This document shows positions 10,440 through 20,482 of a DNA stretch of 64,000 bases, one piece after another. The translations under genes and the position numbers were made by a program. Numbering within the stretch: position 1 is the stretch's first letter; each line of letters starts with the position of its first letter. The notes under the pieces are model-generated. The model was given only the letters and a program-made list of their open reading frames with translations. It ran no database searches and was not told where the DNA came from. The stretch is from positions 172,971,600-173,035,599 of the forward strand of contig CM041293.1 in NCBI GenBank assembly GCA_023052935.1, in the 5' to 3' direction. The stretch is from Piezodorus guildinii. Its lineage: Eukaryota > Arthropoda > Insecta > Hemiptera > Pentatomidae.

Positions 10440-11095
10440 GTTTATATAATAACTTCTATTCACTATTATATTTTATCATTGGAAATATTAGAAACAAATT
10501 AGTCAATATATCAAAATGTGTATGGGCTTATAACCAATTTTTAATAAATTGCACGACTTATAAATTCTTATTTTATAGAATAAAGACTACTTTTTTTTAA
10601 ATCTTGTGATTTCCAACGGTCCCCGCAGGGGCTAGTCATAGTGCCAGACTAGTGGGGTATAACACTCCCCCGGGCTCCCGAGTTCAGTACATGGTACCCT
10701 CTCACTCAGAACAGTACACTAAACACATATTCATTACATAAGGTCATTTACAGTACTCACCTCATCATGTACTGTTCACTGATCACCTTCCCTGGGAAGA
10801 CCCAAGGTTGGGGGTATAGCTAACCACCTGTGTTCTTACTGGGCCAATCACCCGTAAGAATGTAAAAACGATTCAAAGAAACATCAGCTATAGCCTCGGA
10901 TTTGGACAGTCTAGAACATTGGCAATCCTGGCTAAACGCTCCCCTACGCTGAAAGGCAATACAGGGTGATGCAAAAGAAGAAGAAGAAGATTTCCAACGG
11001 TATATTATACAACTCATATTTCAGGAATTATTTTTTGATAACTGGAATACAGAAAATTTAATAATCTCTTCTGAAGAAAAAGTTCAATTAATAAC
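10440..11095. repeat. Family B repeat interrupted by a retroposon
   Basis: The segments 10440-10620 and 11002-11095 together form one copy of a dispersed repeat. Its core reads TTTCCAACGGTATATTATAC and TATTTCAGGAAT. The same core occurs at 29820, 31350 and 58815. A retroposon splits it at 10621-10988. The family is non-coding. Confidence 0.6.
10621..10988 (+). mobile_element. Retroposon with (GAA)n tail and 13-bp target duplication
   Basis: GATTTCCAACGGT occurs at 10608-10620 and again at 10989-11001, exactly flanking the insert. The insert starts CCCCGCAGGGG and ends in AGAAGAAGAAGAA, a microsatellite-type tail expected at the 3' end of some LINEs and SINEs. The body is richer in G and C than its surroundings. 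I cannot identify the family. It could be a 5'-truncated LINE 3' end or a SINE. Confidence 0.8.
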
Positions 11096-11099
11096 AATA

Positions 11100-11400
11100 T
11101 TCGATGACGACACTTCTAATGTTGTCCTCAGACCTAAAACAATCCTTCCACCTACGCCTCGTCACATAGTAAGCATAAATTTTATTTTTGGTCCTATTTT
11201 TTCTCTTTTTTTTTTTTTAAAGCTTATCGCATCATTGATTGGCCAATCAAGGTAGGTTAGTTTTGCACCATTTCAACGCTAATTAAATGGAGAAGTTTGA
11301 TTTTCCTTGCGAGCCGTTGAGAATCGGACTATGGGTTATATGGACTTGTTTGTTCAACTTAAGGTCTAGTACAAAATGAAGAGACATTCATGACAAACCC
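11100..11400. other. No supported feature
   Basis: AT-rich sequence with a T run near 11210; nothing recognised. Confidence 0.35.
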
Positions 11401-11402
11401 TG

Positions 11403-11545
11403 TATATGAAATATATACTAAGGAAAATTATTGGGAAGGTTAAAAATCTAGAATCCAAGTTTTAAACAGAGAGAAACGTTTTAGGGTCCGTTGGTTCCAA
11501 ATGACCAAGTTCCGCAAAATGTTTTGTGTGTGAGAATGGATAAAA
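11403..11545 (+). repeat. Family A fragment (one terminus)
   Basis: Sequence like TATATGAAATATATACTAAGG leads into ACGTTTTAGGGTCCGTTGG, CCAAATGACCAAGTTCCGC and AAAATG, the conserved start of family A. The open frame at 11491-11784 overlaps this repeat and then runs into unrelated sequence, so I do not treat it as a gene. Confidence 0.6.
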
Positions 11546-12955
11546 ATGCGCTACAAGGTGTAACGTCAGTTCATGTCGTTTATTTTATTTACTTTGAAAA
11601 TAAAACACTAAATGGAGGAAGCATAAACCAATTCTGTAGGGCTTTAGAGAGAGTGGGAATCATAGGATTTAAACAGCCTAAAAACCTCAAAAATCTAGCT
11701 TTAATAATTGGAAAACAATCCATTAATCAAAAGCCGGAAAGAAACTATTTCTTATCATCTAAAACAACAATAAGGATGATATGAACTACTGATACAATGG
11801 CTATGTTTCACTTCTGCTTGATATGCGTCGAGTAAAACAATATTATCTCCTAACACAAAGTGTCCTGATAACGACGGAATTAGTCAGTGTCGGCTCAGCG
11901 AGATATGAATATGTAAAAACTAAACGTCTATAAACATCAGGATAATTGAAAGATTAATAAATAAATAAATTCAATTAATTTTAACAATAATTTACTTATT
12001 GCTGTTGGAGACGATAACCTGATAAAAGAAAATATAGTTCCCATTTGCGTTAACTGACAATGCCGTTACAAATAATGCATTTGCGCTATATTTGCTCTCA
12101 CATTATGAATTAATAAGTTAAGATAGCAAAGTCGGGGTTTAGATATTCGTCAGATCAAACGCAGAATTTTGTTTTTTAATACAAGTATTAAACAATACAT
12201 AAGGATTCGAAAAATCTTCCTACAAATTTCCAAATCAGGAGATAAGAGCAAACGTTAAAACACTGATCCGAGAGGTCGGAACGAATATTATGCTAGTTCC
12301 AATACGAAATTCGACCAATATCTGACAAATTGTCAGGAAAGATGTGTATGCCCTGACATGTTTTTGTCTTGTCAAAAATTCGTCTTAAAACAAAACTATA
12401 GATATTTCCTATTACAAAAAGCTTACCGTTATACAATGAGTCAAAATCCGAGAAGGAAACAAACGCTGTGATCGTGCAAAGATCACACCTATTATTATTT
12501 ATTTATTTTATTTTTATAATTATTACTTTATTTTATTATTATTTTTGTTTGTTTTTTGCGTTCAATAACATATGTGTCAATCCATTCGAAATCGTCCAGA
12601 CCTTGCCGCTGAATATATTTGATTTCATGATTTTTTTACCAGTTATTCTCTACTCCTTCTTGATTAAAAAACCATAAATAAACTATATTTATGGCTGATA
12701 CTTTTAGTGTTGTAGCCAAACATATAAAGTATACCCTTATCTTACCATCAATTTTTGTTCTGGTTTCATATCAACAAAATTGGAAAGTTTGTCCCAACAC
12801 GTGTTTTCAGCAGCTGACTTAAAATAGCTGCAACACTAAAGTATTAGCGAGAAAAATATTTTATCTACGGTTTTTAATAAGGAAGGGATAGAGGATAACT
12901 GGTAAAAAAAATCATAAAAATCAAAAATGTTACTAGGAAAAATGAAAGCATGATA
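11546..12955. other. Unclassified AT-rich stretch
   Basis: No protein family, RNA gene or paired repeat end was recognised. The open frame at 12468-12677 is a hydrophobic, T-rich translation typical of low-complexity sequence. Confidence 0.4.
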
Positions 12956-13120
12956 TATAATATAAATACCATTAATTTTACAATTTCCTCCAAACCGCCT
13001 GGTAATACCAGTGCAATATTTGATGGGTTTTTATACAACGTAGGTTTTATTCTGATTGAAATAGTAAGACAGGGCTTCAATGCCGATATTTTAAATTGTT
13101 TAAAGTGGTAATTAAAGTAG

Positions 13121-13759
13121 GGGTGGGCATAATCGAATGACACCTTATCTAGTCACGTCCGGGAACGACTCAAACTGGCCAGGAGAAAGAGCTATAGACT
13201 AAATCATCTACTCACGTCACCTCAGCTCTCACTGAGGCTGAAACTACAGATCTACAAGGCTATAATACGTCCGACTATGCTCTATGGTGCGCCCTTGATG
13301 CGGCATCTGTTTAAGTCCACTCTCAAACAATTACAGACGTTCCAGAACTCCATCCTTCGGCGGATTGTCAGAGGTGCCAACTTACAAAGGGCCAGAAACC
13401 ATATCCTTCATCAGGAATTAGTATTGCCAACAGTGCTAATCCATTATTTTCTGATATCACCCCACCACCCAAGCCTGGGAGGTGGCAAGGATCACTACCT
13501 CTCGTTGACGTTGTCGCCGAGGGAAGGAGTTCGGACTATGTCTGAACTCAATTTATTGCCAAAACCCTGAAGAATGGTCCCTCCCATTTTGCAATGGATA
13601 AATAAAGGCTTAGAAGAAGCCCTTGAAAGATTACTAGTGCATCCAGCGCATATAGCAATCCTCTTTAGAATACCTCCGGGTAACAGAAGGACAAATCTGA
13701 CAGCTATACATATTATATTTGTATTTGTATTTTGTTCGAAAATAAAACCAGAGGGTAAG

Positions 13760-13819
<60 letters not shown>

Positions 13820-14155
13820 GAATGACGATTATCGGATCATTCGATTATTTCAATCATTCGAATATCATCGATTATCGGATCAATCGGTTTGGAGAAACGA
13901 ATGATCATTCTAACTGAATTGTTTAACGTTAATCGAGGGATTACAAGGAGCTCGGATAATCGAACGACATTTTGTCTTCTCTTTTCTTTGCTCATCACAT
14001 AAATCAAGCACATTTGCCCCTAGGCTCAGCCAGCTCAGACATCATAGAGACGGGAATTTTGGCATATTGCCTCTCAGAAAGGTTATTAATCATTCGATTA
14101 TTTAAATCATCGAAGTCCGATCATCCAATTAAGACGATTATTCAATTATGCCAAC
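13121..14155. mobile_element. MITE with inverted ends, split by a LINE
   Basis: The left end is AGGGGTGGGCATAATCGAAT. The right end, inverted, is AAGGGTTGGCATAATTGAAT. The interior is rich in repeated ATCG/CGAT/ATTCGA words that can fold on themselves (13817-13900 and 14085-14150). The ends resemble hAT-type MITEs, but I could not read a clean 8-bp duplication. The LINE at 13142-13815 sits near its left end. Confidence 0.6.
13142..13815 (+). mobile_element. 5'-truncated Jockey-like LINE, very long poly(A)
   Basis: AATCGAATGAC occurs at 13131-13141 and again directly after the tail at about 13816-13826, giving an 11-bp target duplication. The 5' part encodes an RT C-terminal region without a start: RLKLARRKSYRLNHLL, then YKAIIRPTMLYGAPL, FKSTLKQLQTFQNSILRRIV and ARNHILHQE. 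The frame ends near 13570, then a UTR with an AATAAA-like signal. The uninterrupted A run of about 57 bases (13761-13817) suggests recent insertion. Confidence 0.85.
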
Positions 14156-14565
14156 CCTTACCTTTAAGTATCTTTAATTTTGTATACAAAAAAATTTCAT
14201 CTTGTTATAATGATCAAAAACGGATTTAGTAACAACTAATCAAGAAATGGATTTATTTTTTGAAAATAGGAATTGTAATGTAGATGTGTCATAGGAGAGC
14301 TAAGGATTTTAGAAAAAAATATATGGTATTTAAAAAGTTGTACAAGAAAATAGAGGTGATGAAAAGCGGAACTAACTGACTGGTTGTACAAGATAATAGT
14401 TTCTAATAATAGATTATTAAATCTGAAACATACTTCCATCGAAACTTAATGTAAATAAGGTACTTTCTTAACTATAACTTTATTTAAAAGTCCTTTAATC
14501 AATTTTGACAACAGAGGTAATTGAAATTTGTGGGTTGTGCGCTCAAGTTTTTTTCTAAAATACAG

Positions 14566-14875
14566 AATAACCGTGCACGCACTTAAAGGTTTACTAACCC
14601 TTTGCGAGGACACCGCCCTATTGAAGCACAAGGCCAACCATAGCGGAAATTCGCTAAACTATTACAGCAAATAGCCTATTGATAAGAAAATTGGAGAGGA
14701 AATTGGGCAAAGTTTAAAGGAAATAGATGAAGGTAGCTGAGTCACTGAGCGCTCTATCATGAAGGCTTTATCAAACCACCACCATCACTACCACTTTACC
14801 AATATATCGATTCTAATACAGCTAGTTATTCATCGATTATCATCATTATATATATACATACAAGTTTGTTTGTTT
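14566..14875. other. No supported feature
   Basis: The open frame at 14446-14637 (minus) overlaps family A sequence and has no recognisable domain. A short run of CCACCACCATCACTACCAC lies at about 14778-14796. Confidence 0.35.
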
Positions 14876-14879
14876 TTTT

Positions 14880-15500
14880 TTGCTCATTTCTCCTTTAGTT
14901 AATTACGGAACACGTTCAACATTTACCCATTCCTAATCAGTGTTACCTAGATGATATACTTACTTTTTTCAAATCTACAAAATAAAAGGTACTTCAGAGG
15001 AGGCAAAATTAAAATATCGTTATTTAAACCCTGGCTGAAATAACAGAATGAGTAATATTCCGCCACAGCCGGGACTGGAACCCAGAACCCGGAGCACTTA
15101 AGATACACTCTACCCACTACACCACGCCGCTTCCTTTTACACCGATATAGGGAGTTTAATCAAAATCGGAATTAAGAAGATCGCAAAAAGCACGATATTA
15201 ACTTGCTCTTTAGGTTACCTGGTTTTGTTAAAAAAAGTTTCTGTAGCATCTCAGGTATATAGACTCCTATAATATGAAATTTCAGTTTTATATAACTAAC
15301 CGTTTTTGGGCGAGACTTACTATACACATACAGATATTTTTTTTTTTTTTTTTTTTTTTTTGTTTGCGGGACTTACACATTTAGACTTATGGGACCCACC
15401 TTAAGACGTGTATTTCCAGTGAAAAGTCGAATTAGAAAATTTTCACGAGCACAATACTTTCCCTTAATATATATTTCATAATAGGTATGTGAAAGTAAAA
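14880..15500 (-). repeat. Family A copy (inverted), interrupted by a SINE-2 head
   Basis: The plus strand shows CTCCTTTAGTTAATTACGGA, ATATCGTTATTTAAACCCTG, then TACACCGATATAGGGAGTTT, AATTTCAG and CGTGTATTTCCAGTGAAAAG, ending at TTTCATAATAGGTATGTGAA. This is the order of family A on the minus strand. The position of the usual (CA)n tract is occupied by a T run at 15338-15361. A SINE-2 fragment at 15027-15133 interrupts it. Confidence 0.7.
15027..15133 (-). mobile_element. SINE-2 head fragment
   Basis: On the minus strand: GAAGCGGCGTGGTGTAGTGG, GTAGAG (A-box region), CCGGGTTCTGGGTTCCAGTC (diverged B-box region), CCGGCTGTGGCGGAATATTA and CTGTTATTTCAGCC. It replaces about 100 bases of the surrounding family A copy, and no full body or target duplication is present. 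Confidence 0.7.
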
Positions 15501-15784
15501 TGCTCTTACATCAGGTATCATAACAAAGTAATCAAATCTGTCACACACTATGATTTTTATTCTAATTATGTATGGTATGGTATTATATAAGTTTCTTCCA
15601 AGCTTAATAGGTTTAGCAATTAAAAGGCCAGTTCTGCTAGTAGAAAAAAAACTAACTTCTATTTTCCCCCTTTAATTGAAATAATATTTTAAACATTCCG
15701 CAGTAGATAAACAAATAAATAATAAAAACGTAACAATGTAAGATTATGAATTTAAATAAATCTAATATATTTTATATATATAAA

Positions 15785-15821
<37 letters not shown>

Positions 15822-16195
15822 ATGTATAAACAAAATGTATAGAGATTAGAACTCATTCTAGCCGATAGCCACTCAGTGAAGCAATCAGGTCGAGATAACT
15901 CTAAGCCGTCAGGTTTTCCAACAATTTTAGGGTAACCACTTTAGAGATACAAGGTGTGCCACAAAAGGAATCGCAGGATCGTCCCAAGACTGTAATAAAA
16001 AAAATTAATAATTTTGGATTGAGCACCCGGAAAAAAGTAGACTAATGCCCTTAATCCATTAATCCATCGTTTTGCTGGAGATCCCTGGACATTTCATTTT
16101 TAATGTTTAACTTAGGCACGTAGGGAAATGATTGAATGAAAATATAACCCATACAAAGACAACTTAATGCTTCTTTAAATTTTGTTTATTGAGGA
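15501..16195. other. Unclassified, with an AT dinucleotide microsatellite
   Basis: A run of TA units lies at about 15775-15820. The rest is AT-rich without a recognised protein or repeat. The segment at 15860-15950 is slightly richer in GC but has no recognisable content. Confidence 0.5.
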
Positions 16196-16380
16196 TGTAT
16201 AGTCGACTGTAGATAGTCGGTAGTCAGTTTTTTTTTATATTTTAATTTTGCCGACGTTTCGGCTCAAACTTGTGAGCCATCATCAGGGCATCACAAATTT
16301 GAGACGAAACGTCGGCAATATTATAATATTAAAAAAGACTGAAATCCCGGATTATTTCTACCTATGTTAATTTTTTTGTT
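16196..16380. repeat. Fold-back element with hammerhead-like core
   Basis: GCCGACGTTTCGGCTC near 16248 and GAGACGAAACGTCGGC near 16305 form an inverted repeat around ATCATCAGGGCATCAC. On the minus strand the order is CTGATGA, GGCTC with GAGCC, then GAAACGTCGGC, matching a hammerhead core. The left flank (GTATAGTCGACTGTAG) matches, inverted, the right flank of the palindrome at 3712-3988, so the two are one family. No coding capacity. Confidence 0.65.
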
Positions 16381-16431
16381 TAGTACAATGAAATATACTT
16401 CCGAAAAATTTCATTCATAAAAAATAATTAA

Positions 16432-16641
16432 GGGATCCACCTGGGTATGTAGCGACTAGCATAATAGCCTCTAATTCCCTTAGTCGCGGGTTCGAACCCG
16501 GCAGATGCATAGACCCTCATAGATGTTACGTACTTGTTGCAGATCTCAATCCTGATTACACCTGGACTCCCACAGTAGTACCGTCTGATTAGCCATAGCC
16601 ACCATAACCAGTAGAATAAAGTGATAAATAAATAAACAAAC
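16432..16641 (+). mobile_element. SINE-1 copy with the best-preserved tRNA-like head
   Basis: The head reads ACCTGGGTATGTAGCGACTA, GCATAATAG (A-box region) and GTCGCGGGTTCGAACCC (intact B-box GGTTCGAACCC). The middle is diverged from other copies. The 3' end has GGACTCCCACAGTAGTACCG, CTGATTAGCCATAG and AAATAAATAAACAAAC. It is a tRNA-derived SINE rather than a tRNA gene, because the head lacks a foldable acceptor stem. Confidence 0.75.
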
Positions 16642-16649
16642 ATAATTGA

Positions 16650-17104
16650 TAACCATACCTGGTTCTTCATTGAAATGAGAGATACACCTACCTGTAACAT
16701 AAAAAAAAAAAAAAGTTAAATATATAATCACAAGTACAAATGGTAATAAAATTTAAAACAAATGCTTCTTTAAACTAATGTTGTTGTTTTTTTTTGTCGT
16801 GAAAGATTGCTCTAGTGCAGTGATTTAAATCCTTGTTGCAGAGTTCGAGACTGGCCTAAATCCGCTAACTGGACCAGGCCCTGCGGGGTACCGTTGCATC
16901 CACTCTCTCACCTCCAACTGCAGGTTCATCTAACACTTGTCGGTGAATGTGTATGTCTTAATGTATAAGTATACATATATAAAAAATTATATAATTGATA
17001 ATATTCTTGATACCTGTTAAGCCCTACTAAACATTATTACGAGAAGAGTGAATATTATTATATTAAATCCCTGATATTTGTGCGAAAGAGCTGAAGTCTT
17101 GGAA
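16650..17104. other. Unclassified stretch
   Basis: A GC-richer patch at about 16830-16935 contains GGACCAGGCCCTGCGGGGTA and may be another short retroposon, which I cannot name. The rest is AT-rich. Confidence 0.35.
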
Positions 17105-17218
17105 CGTGAATTTAACAGGAGGATATCTTTAGTTAGATATCAACTTATATATTTACCGTTTTTTTATCAATGCTAACAAGATATGGTTATTTTTTTCGAA
17201 CCTACAAAATTGAAGGTA
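17105..17218 (-). repeat. Family A fragment
   Basis: TTTACCGTTTTTTTATCAAT, GCTAACAAGATATGG and CTACAAAATTGAAGGTA match family A on the minus strand. The fragment stops at the TA where the mariner at 17219 begins, suggesting that the mariner landed in this copy. Confidence 0.55.
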
Positions 17219-18040
17219 TTGGGTTGTCCGGAACGTGCGTAGAGAAATTTGGAAAAAAATTAAAATTGATGAACAGCTTAAAATGTATTTAATTAATCTA
17301 AAAAATAGTTGCCACCGTTAGCAATTACCCTTTCCTAACGGCTTGGAAGGTCCATTATCCCTTCTTTTTTTTTTTAAATCACTGTCATTACTCCTGAAGA
17401 ACAATAAAAGTTTCGTTTTTACGTCATCTTCTGAAGAGAAGTATTTTCCTTGTAGAAAATTTTAGAGGGAACGGAAAAAATGGAAATCCGAAGGAGCAAT
17501 GCCAGGAGAGTACAGCGGGTGAGGTAAAACCTCCCATCTGAAGCTTAATACATTTTAAGCCTACTTTAGATGATCAAAAACGGTCAATTTGCAGGCTCTT
17601 AACTTCGCAGCTATCACTCACAGTAATCCGTGGATTGTTTGCGATGACCGTCATAATAAACTCGATGTCAAGAGTTAAACTCCGGCCAGTCCGGGGTTGG
17701 TCTTCAAATTGAAATCTCCTGATCTAAACAGCGAATACCACTTCTGAACCGTGCTATGAGCAATTGAATCGCTCCTATACACGGCACGAATCTTTCTTGT
17801 AGTTTGGGCTGCGTTTTTCCCTTTTTTTTACAAAAGAATATGCCTAAAATGAATGGAATCGTCATTCATGTTGGTTTGCAATAAACTACACTACTAAGCC
17901 TTAATAAAGACATATTCAGTGTGTAAACATAGTTAATTCCATGAGGATTAAAGGCATATAAATAAACATTACCTTTGTGATCCAGAAAATTTCTGCCACC
18001 ACTTTTATAATATTTCTAGATTCGGGTCAAGTAACCCATA
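17219..18040 (-). mobile_element. Decayed mariner element (same family as 47078-47513)
   Basis: The left end TTGGGTTGTCCGGAACGTGC follows a TA and is a mariner-type terminus. The minus strand encodes broken transposase pieces: KKGKNAAQTTRKIR, then STVQKWYSLFRSGDF and NLKTNPG in the DNA-binding half. Further in are HPLYSPGIAPSDFHFF and GKYFSSEDDVKTK in the catalytic half. Several frames and stops are involved. The right end is degenerate, so the boundary near 18040 is approximate. The central catalytic part appears deleted. Confidence 0.7.
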
Positions 18041-19214
18041 CCTAACCATCTCTGCTCCCTAAGGAGAAACTTAACTGCAATATTCCAGCAATACCAGAGA
18101 GAAGAAATTAAGGTTTTTTTTTTTTTTTGTTATCAACCTGTTTTTAGAATGGTCGCTAATTGATTTAATTTGAAGGAGGATCCTTGAACTATTCCAAATC
18201 ACTGCTGTTGACTTCAACCTGAGATACCCTAGCAAGTTCCTATTACTGAAACACTAAGCCGTTATATCATATACCTTAATAGGAGAGATGACGAATAGTA
18301 AGGGCACCCTAGCATCGACACAACTAGAACTCCTAGACATAGCTGGCTAATGGCGGACAACAGGTCAAGCACACCGCCATAACTCATTGTATCAATTAGC
18401 CGTGCCCTATCTAGATGTTAAGGCTGCCACTGCGTTCTATATCATCAGCCCCTTGTGCTTCAGCTTCAAACGCCGCACAGTGGAAAATATGAACGATTTA
18501 GGTGGACAAAATTCTGAAACTTGTCTATATTTAAACTTTAGAGATCTAGATTACGGAAACAAATTATAAAAAATAATTAACTTTTTGACACGATTGGCGA
18601 GCGTACAGTGGTCAAACATCAAATTAATTTGCTAAAATCTAATACTTTCCTACATTTTACGTTTGAAGTCCCAGAATACGGGAAAAATAATACAAAAAAT
18701 CGAATTATACCTCGGAGTTGCTGAAACCTGTAAATAGATGTATTTGACATCATTTAGGAAATTCTTAAAATTATGGATCGTAAAACTTTTGATTCGGAGT
18801 GTTGTGTCTAAAAAAAATTATGTATCACCAAAACGCAAAAATACTTTGTAAAACCTAAGGACTAGAAGGATTGATAAAACAAATCCTTGGGGTAACTTGG
18901 GGGTTATATAGTTTTTCGTTATTGAATAGGGGCATACATTTACGAATTGCTAAACTCACTCTACAGGTAGATTGCAATGTATATTCAATAACGATTGTGG
19001 AAATACAATGTCTTATATGTCTCAGCAATGTCCATTATTATATAAAAGCAAAAAGACTTTGCTTTAAATACACCATGAACACAATAAATGACCATCGAAT
19101 AAAGATAATCCCACTGCCGGTTATTATTAGTGTGAACAGGAATCATTCACTCATTTACTATTTATTTGTGAACACCATGTGGCGGGAAATATTAGTATTA
19201 AGGGTCTTGCCAAC
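18041..19214. other. Unclassified stretch
   Basis: No gene is supported. The open frame at 18871-19254 runs into the mariner end and has no clear domain. Another frame near 19130 reads CEQESFTHLLFICEHH, which vaguely resembles the Cys-His knuckle of LINE C-termini, but it is too short to call. Confidence 0.35.
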
Positions 19215-19216
19215 TA

Positions 19217-20054
19217 TTGGGTTGTGTCACATGAAATGTGCGTTTTCAAGGTAAAGGATTTTTATTAAAAATACGATATGAAAACAAGATAATTTTATTC
19301 GAAGTATTTACCTTCTTTTTCTACACATTTTTCCCAACCTGACACCAACTTTTTTATTCCCGAACTGAAAAACTCTGAGATTTGAAGTGAAACAAAATCT
19401 GAAAACGCACTTTTCACTTGATGATCATTTTCAAAAAGTTTTCCTTTAACGAAGTTGTCTAAATTCCTGAACATGTGGTAATCTGTTGGAGACAAGTCTG
19501 AAGAATATGGTGGGTGCGGAAGAACTTCGTAGCCCAGTTCTTTCAATTTTTGCACGGCATGTTTTGAAACATGCCGCTCAGTGAGATCATGAGGTACCCA
19601 TGTATCGAGCTTTTTTACTTTCCCAATACACTTTAAATGTCTGGAAACGGTAGATGCACTTGCATTAAGTTGTGCTGAGAATCCTTTAACTGTTTGGTAG
19701 GGGTTTCCTTCTACTGTATGTTTGAGGACATCGTTGTCTATTACGGACGGAGGTCTTCCTCGGGGCAAGTTTTCCAAGTCGGTATCCGCAGCTGAAAACT
19801 TAGCAAACCAACGGCGAATGGGCCGTTGGTTAACACTCCCTTCCCCAAACGCCTTGCAAATTTTTCTAGCGTCGTCGGCTGCTAAATGACCGAGTTTAAA
19901 CTCGTACAAAAATATTACTGGAAAATCGCGTGTTTCTATGTTCATATTTGGAGGTATACTAAAAACTGGGTAATTGATTGGGAAGCTAATGTTTATAATA
20001 CAAAGGTAGAGGATTAGTAACTGTTTACTTTACATTTCATGTGAAACAACCCAA
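19217..20054 (-). mobile_element. Mariner element, internally deleted, with TA duplication
   Basis: The left end TTGGGTTGTGTCACATGAAA starts at 19217. The inverted right end TTGGGTTGTTTCACATGAAA finishes at 20054. TA dinucleotides flank both sides (19215-19216 and 20055-20056). At 838 bp it is well below the roughly 1.3 kb of a complete mariner. It encodes a 216-residue deleted transposase on the minus strand. Confidence 0.92.
19295..19945 (-). pseudogene. Mariner transposase with in-frame internal deletion
   Basis: The frame starts at ATG and holds an intact two-helix-turn-helix DNA-binding region: LYEFKLGHLAADDARKI, RRWFAKFSAADTDLENLPRG and GRPPS, then the second HTH with ASASTVSRHLKCIGK. 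The linker WVPHDLTERH is present. The protein then jumps into VSKHAVQKLKELGYEVLPHP and SSDLSPTDYHMFRNLDNF. The first and second catalytic aspartates are missing, and only the third (PTD) remains. The usual length is about 350 residues. It may bind its termini but cannot catalyse transposition. The open frame after deletion suggests the deletion is recent or the product tolerated. Confidence 0.9.
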
Positions 20055-20270
20055 TAATAATAAAAAGGTGAAGCACTGTAAAATTCCAAACGTTTGACTT
20101 GAAATTTGCCCACTGTGCGTCGGATCAAGGTCAGGCTCCTTCATAAGATGGTTTTATACATTATTCACTTATTCGAGAATAACCGAATTTTAATAACTAT
20201 TTCAAAGGATATGGATATATAGAATTTTATTCTAAGTTGAAGTCGCCATACTCATAGAAAGGATTCTTAA

Positions 20271-20312
20271 CAATCGAGACGTTGATTTCCAAAAGGTACT
20301 AAAAGACATTGA
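20271..20312 (+). repeat. Solo end of the 1074-1466 element family
   Basis: CAATCGAGACGTTGATTTCC followed by AAAAGGTACTAAAAGACATT matches the terminus of the inverted-repeat element at 1074-1466 with one change in the first bases. No partner end was found nearby. Confidence 0.6.
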
Positions 20313-20482
20313 AATTTGTAAACTGATGGTTTGGTCTTATCTAAATCCGTCTTCGGTACATGTACGGTTAATTTTGTTATTGAACTGTTTCAAACATAAA
20401 TACCACCAGATTTAAATCGCACCCGTACGTAGCAAGGACGAATAGTAAGGCAAATAAATAACAATTATAACAATGAATTATA

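Larger units (their letters stand above)
12960..14565 (+). repeat. Family A copy carrying a nested MITE and LINE
   Basis: The left part (about 12990-13120) has GGTTTTATTCTGATTGAAAT, GACAGGGCTTCAATGCCGAT and ATTTTAAA. The right part (about 14156-14560) resumes with CTTTAATTTTG, GATTTTAGAAAAA and the terminal GAGGTAATTGAAATTTGTGG and GTTGTGCGC. Both are in the order and orientation of complete copies elsewhere (for example 54783-55663). The gap between them is filled by a MITE, which in turn contains a LINE. Confidence 0.65.

Noticed and set aside
11491..11784. A 97-residue frame
   Set aside because: It starts inside a family A fragment, and the rest has no recognisable domain.
13574..13825. 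An 83-residue frame ending in poly-lysine
   Set aside because: The lysines come from the LINE poly(A) tail, and the frame lies in the 3' UTR.
16432..16505. A possible tRNA gene at the head of SINE-1
   Set aside because: The B box is good, but no pairing acceptor stem is present and the same head occurs in other copies with the same downstream body.
18387..18569. A 60-residue frame in a GC-richer patch
   Set aside because: Too short, no domain, no neighbouring signal of a gene.
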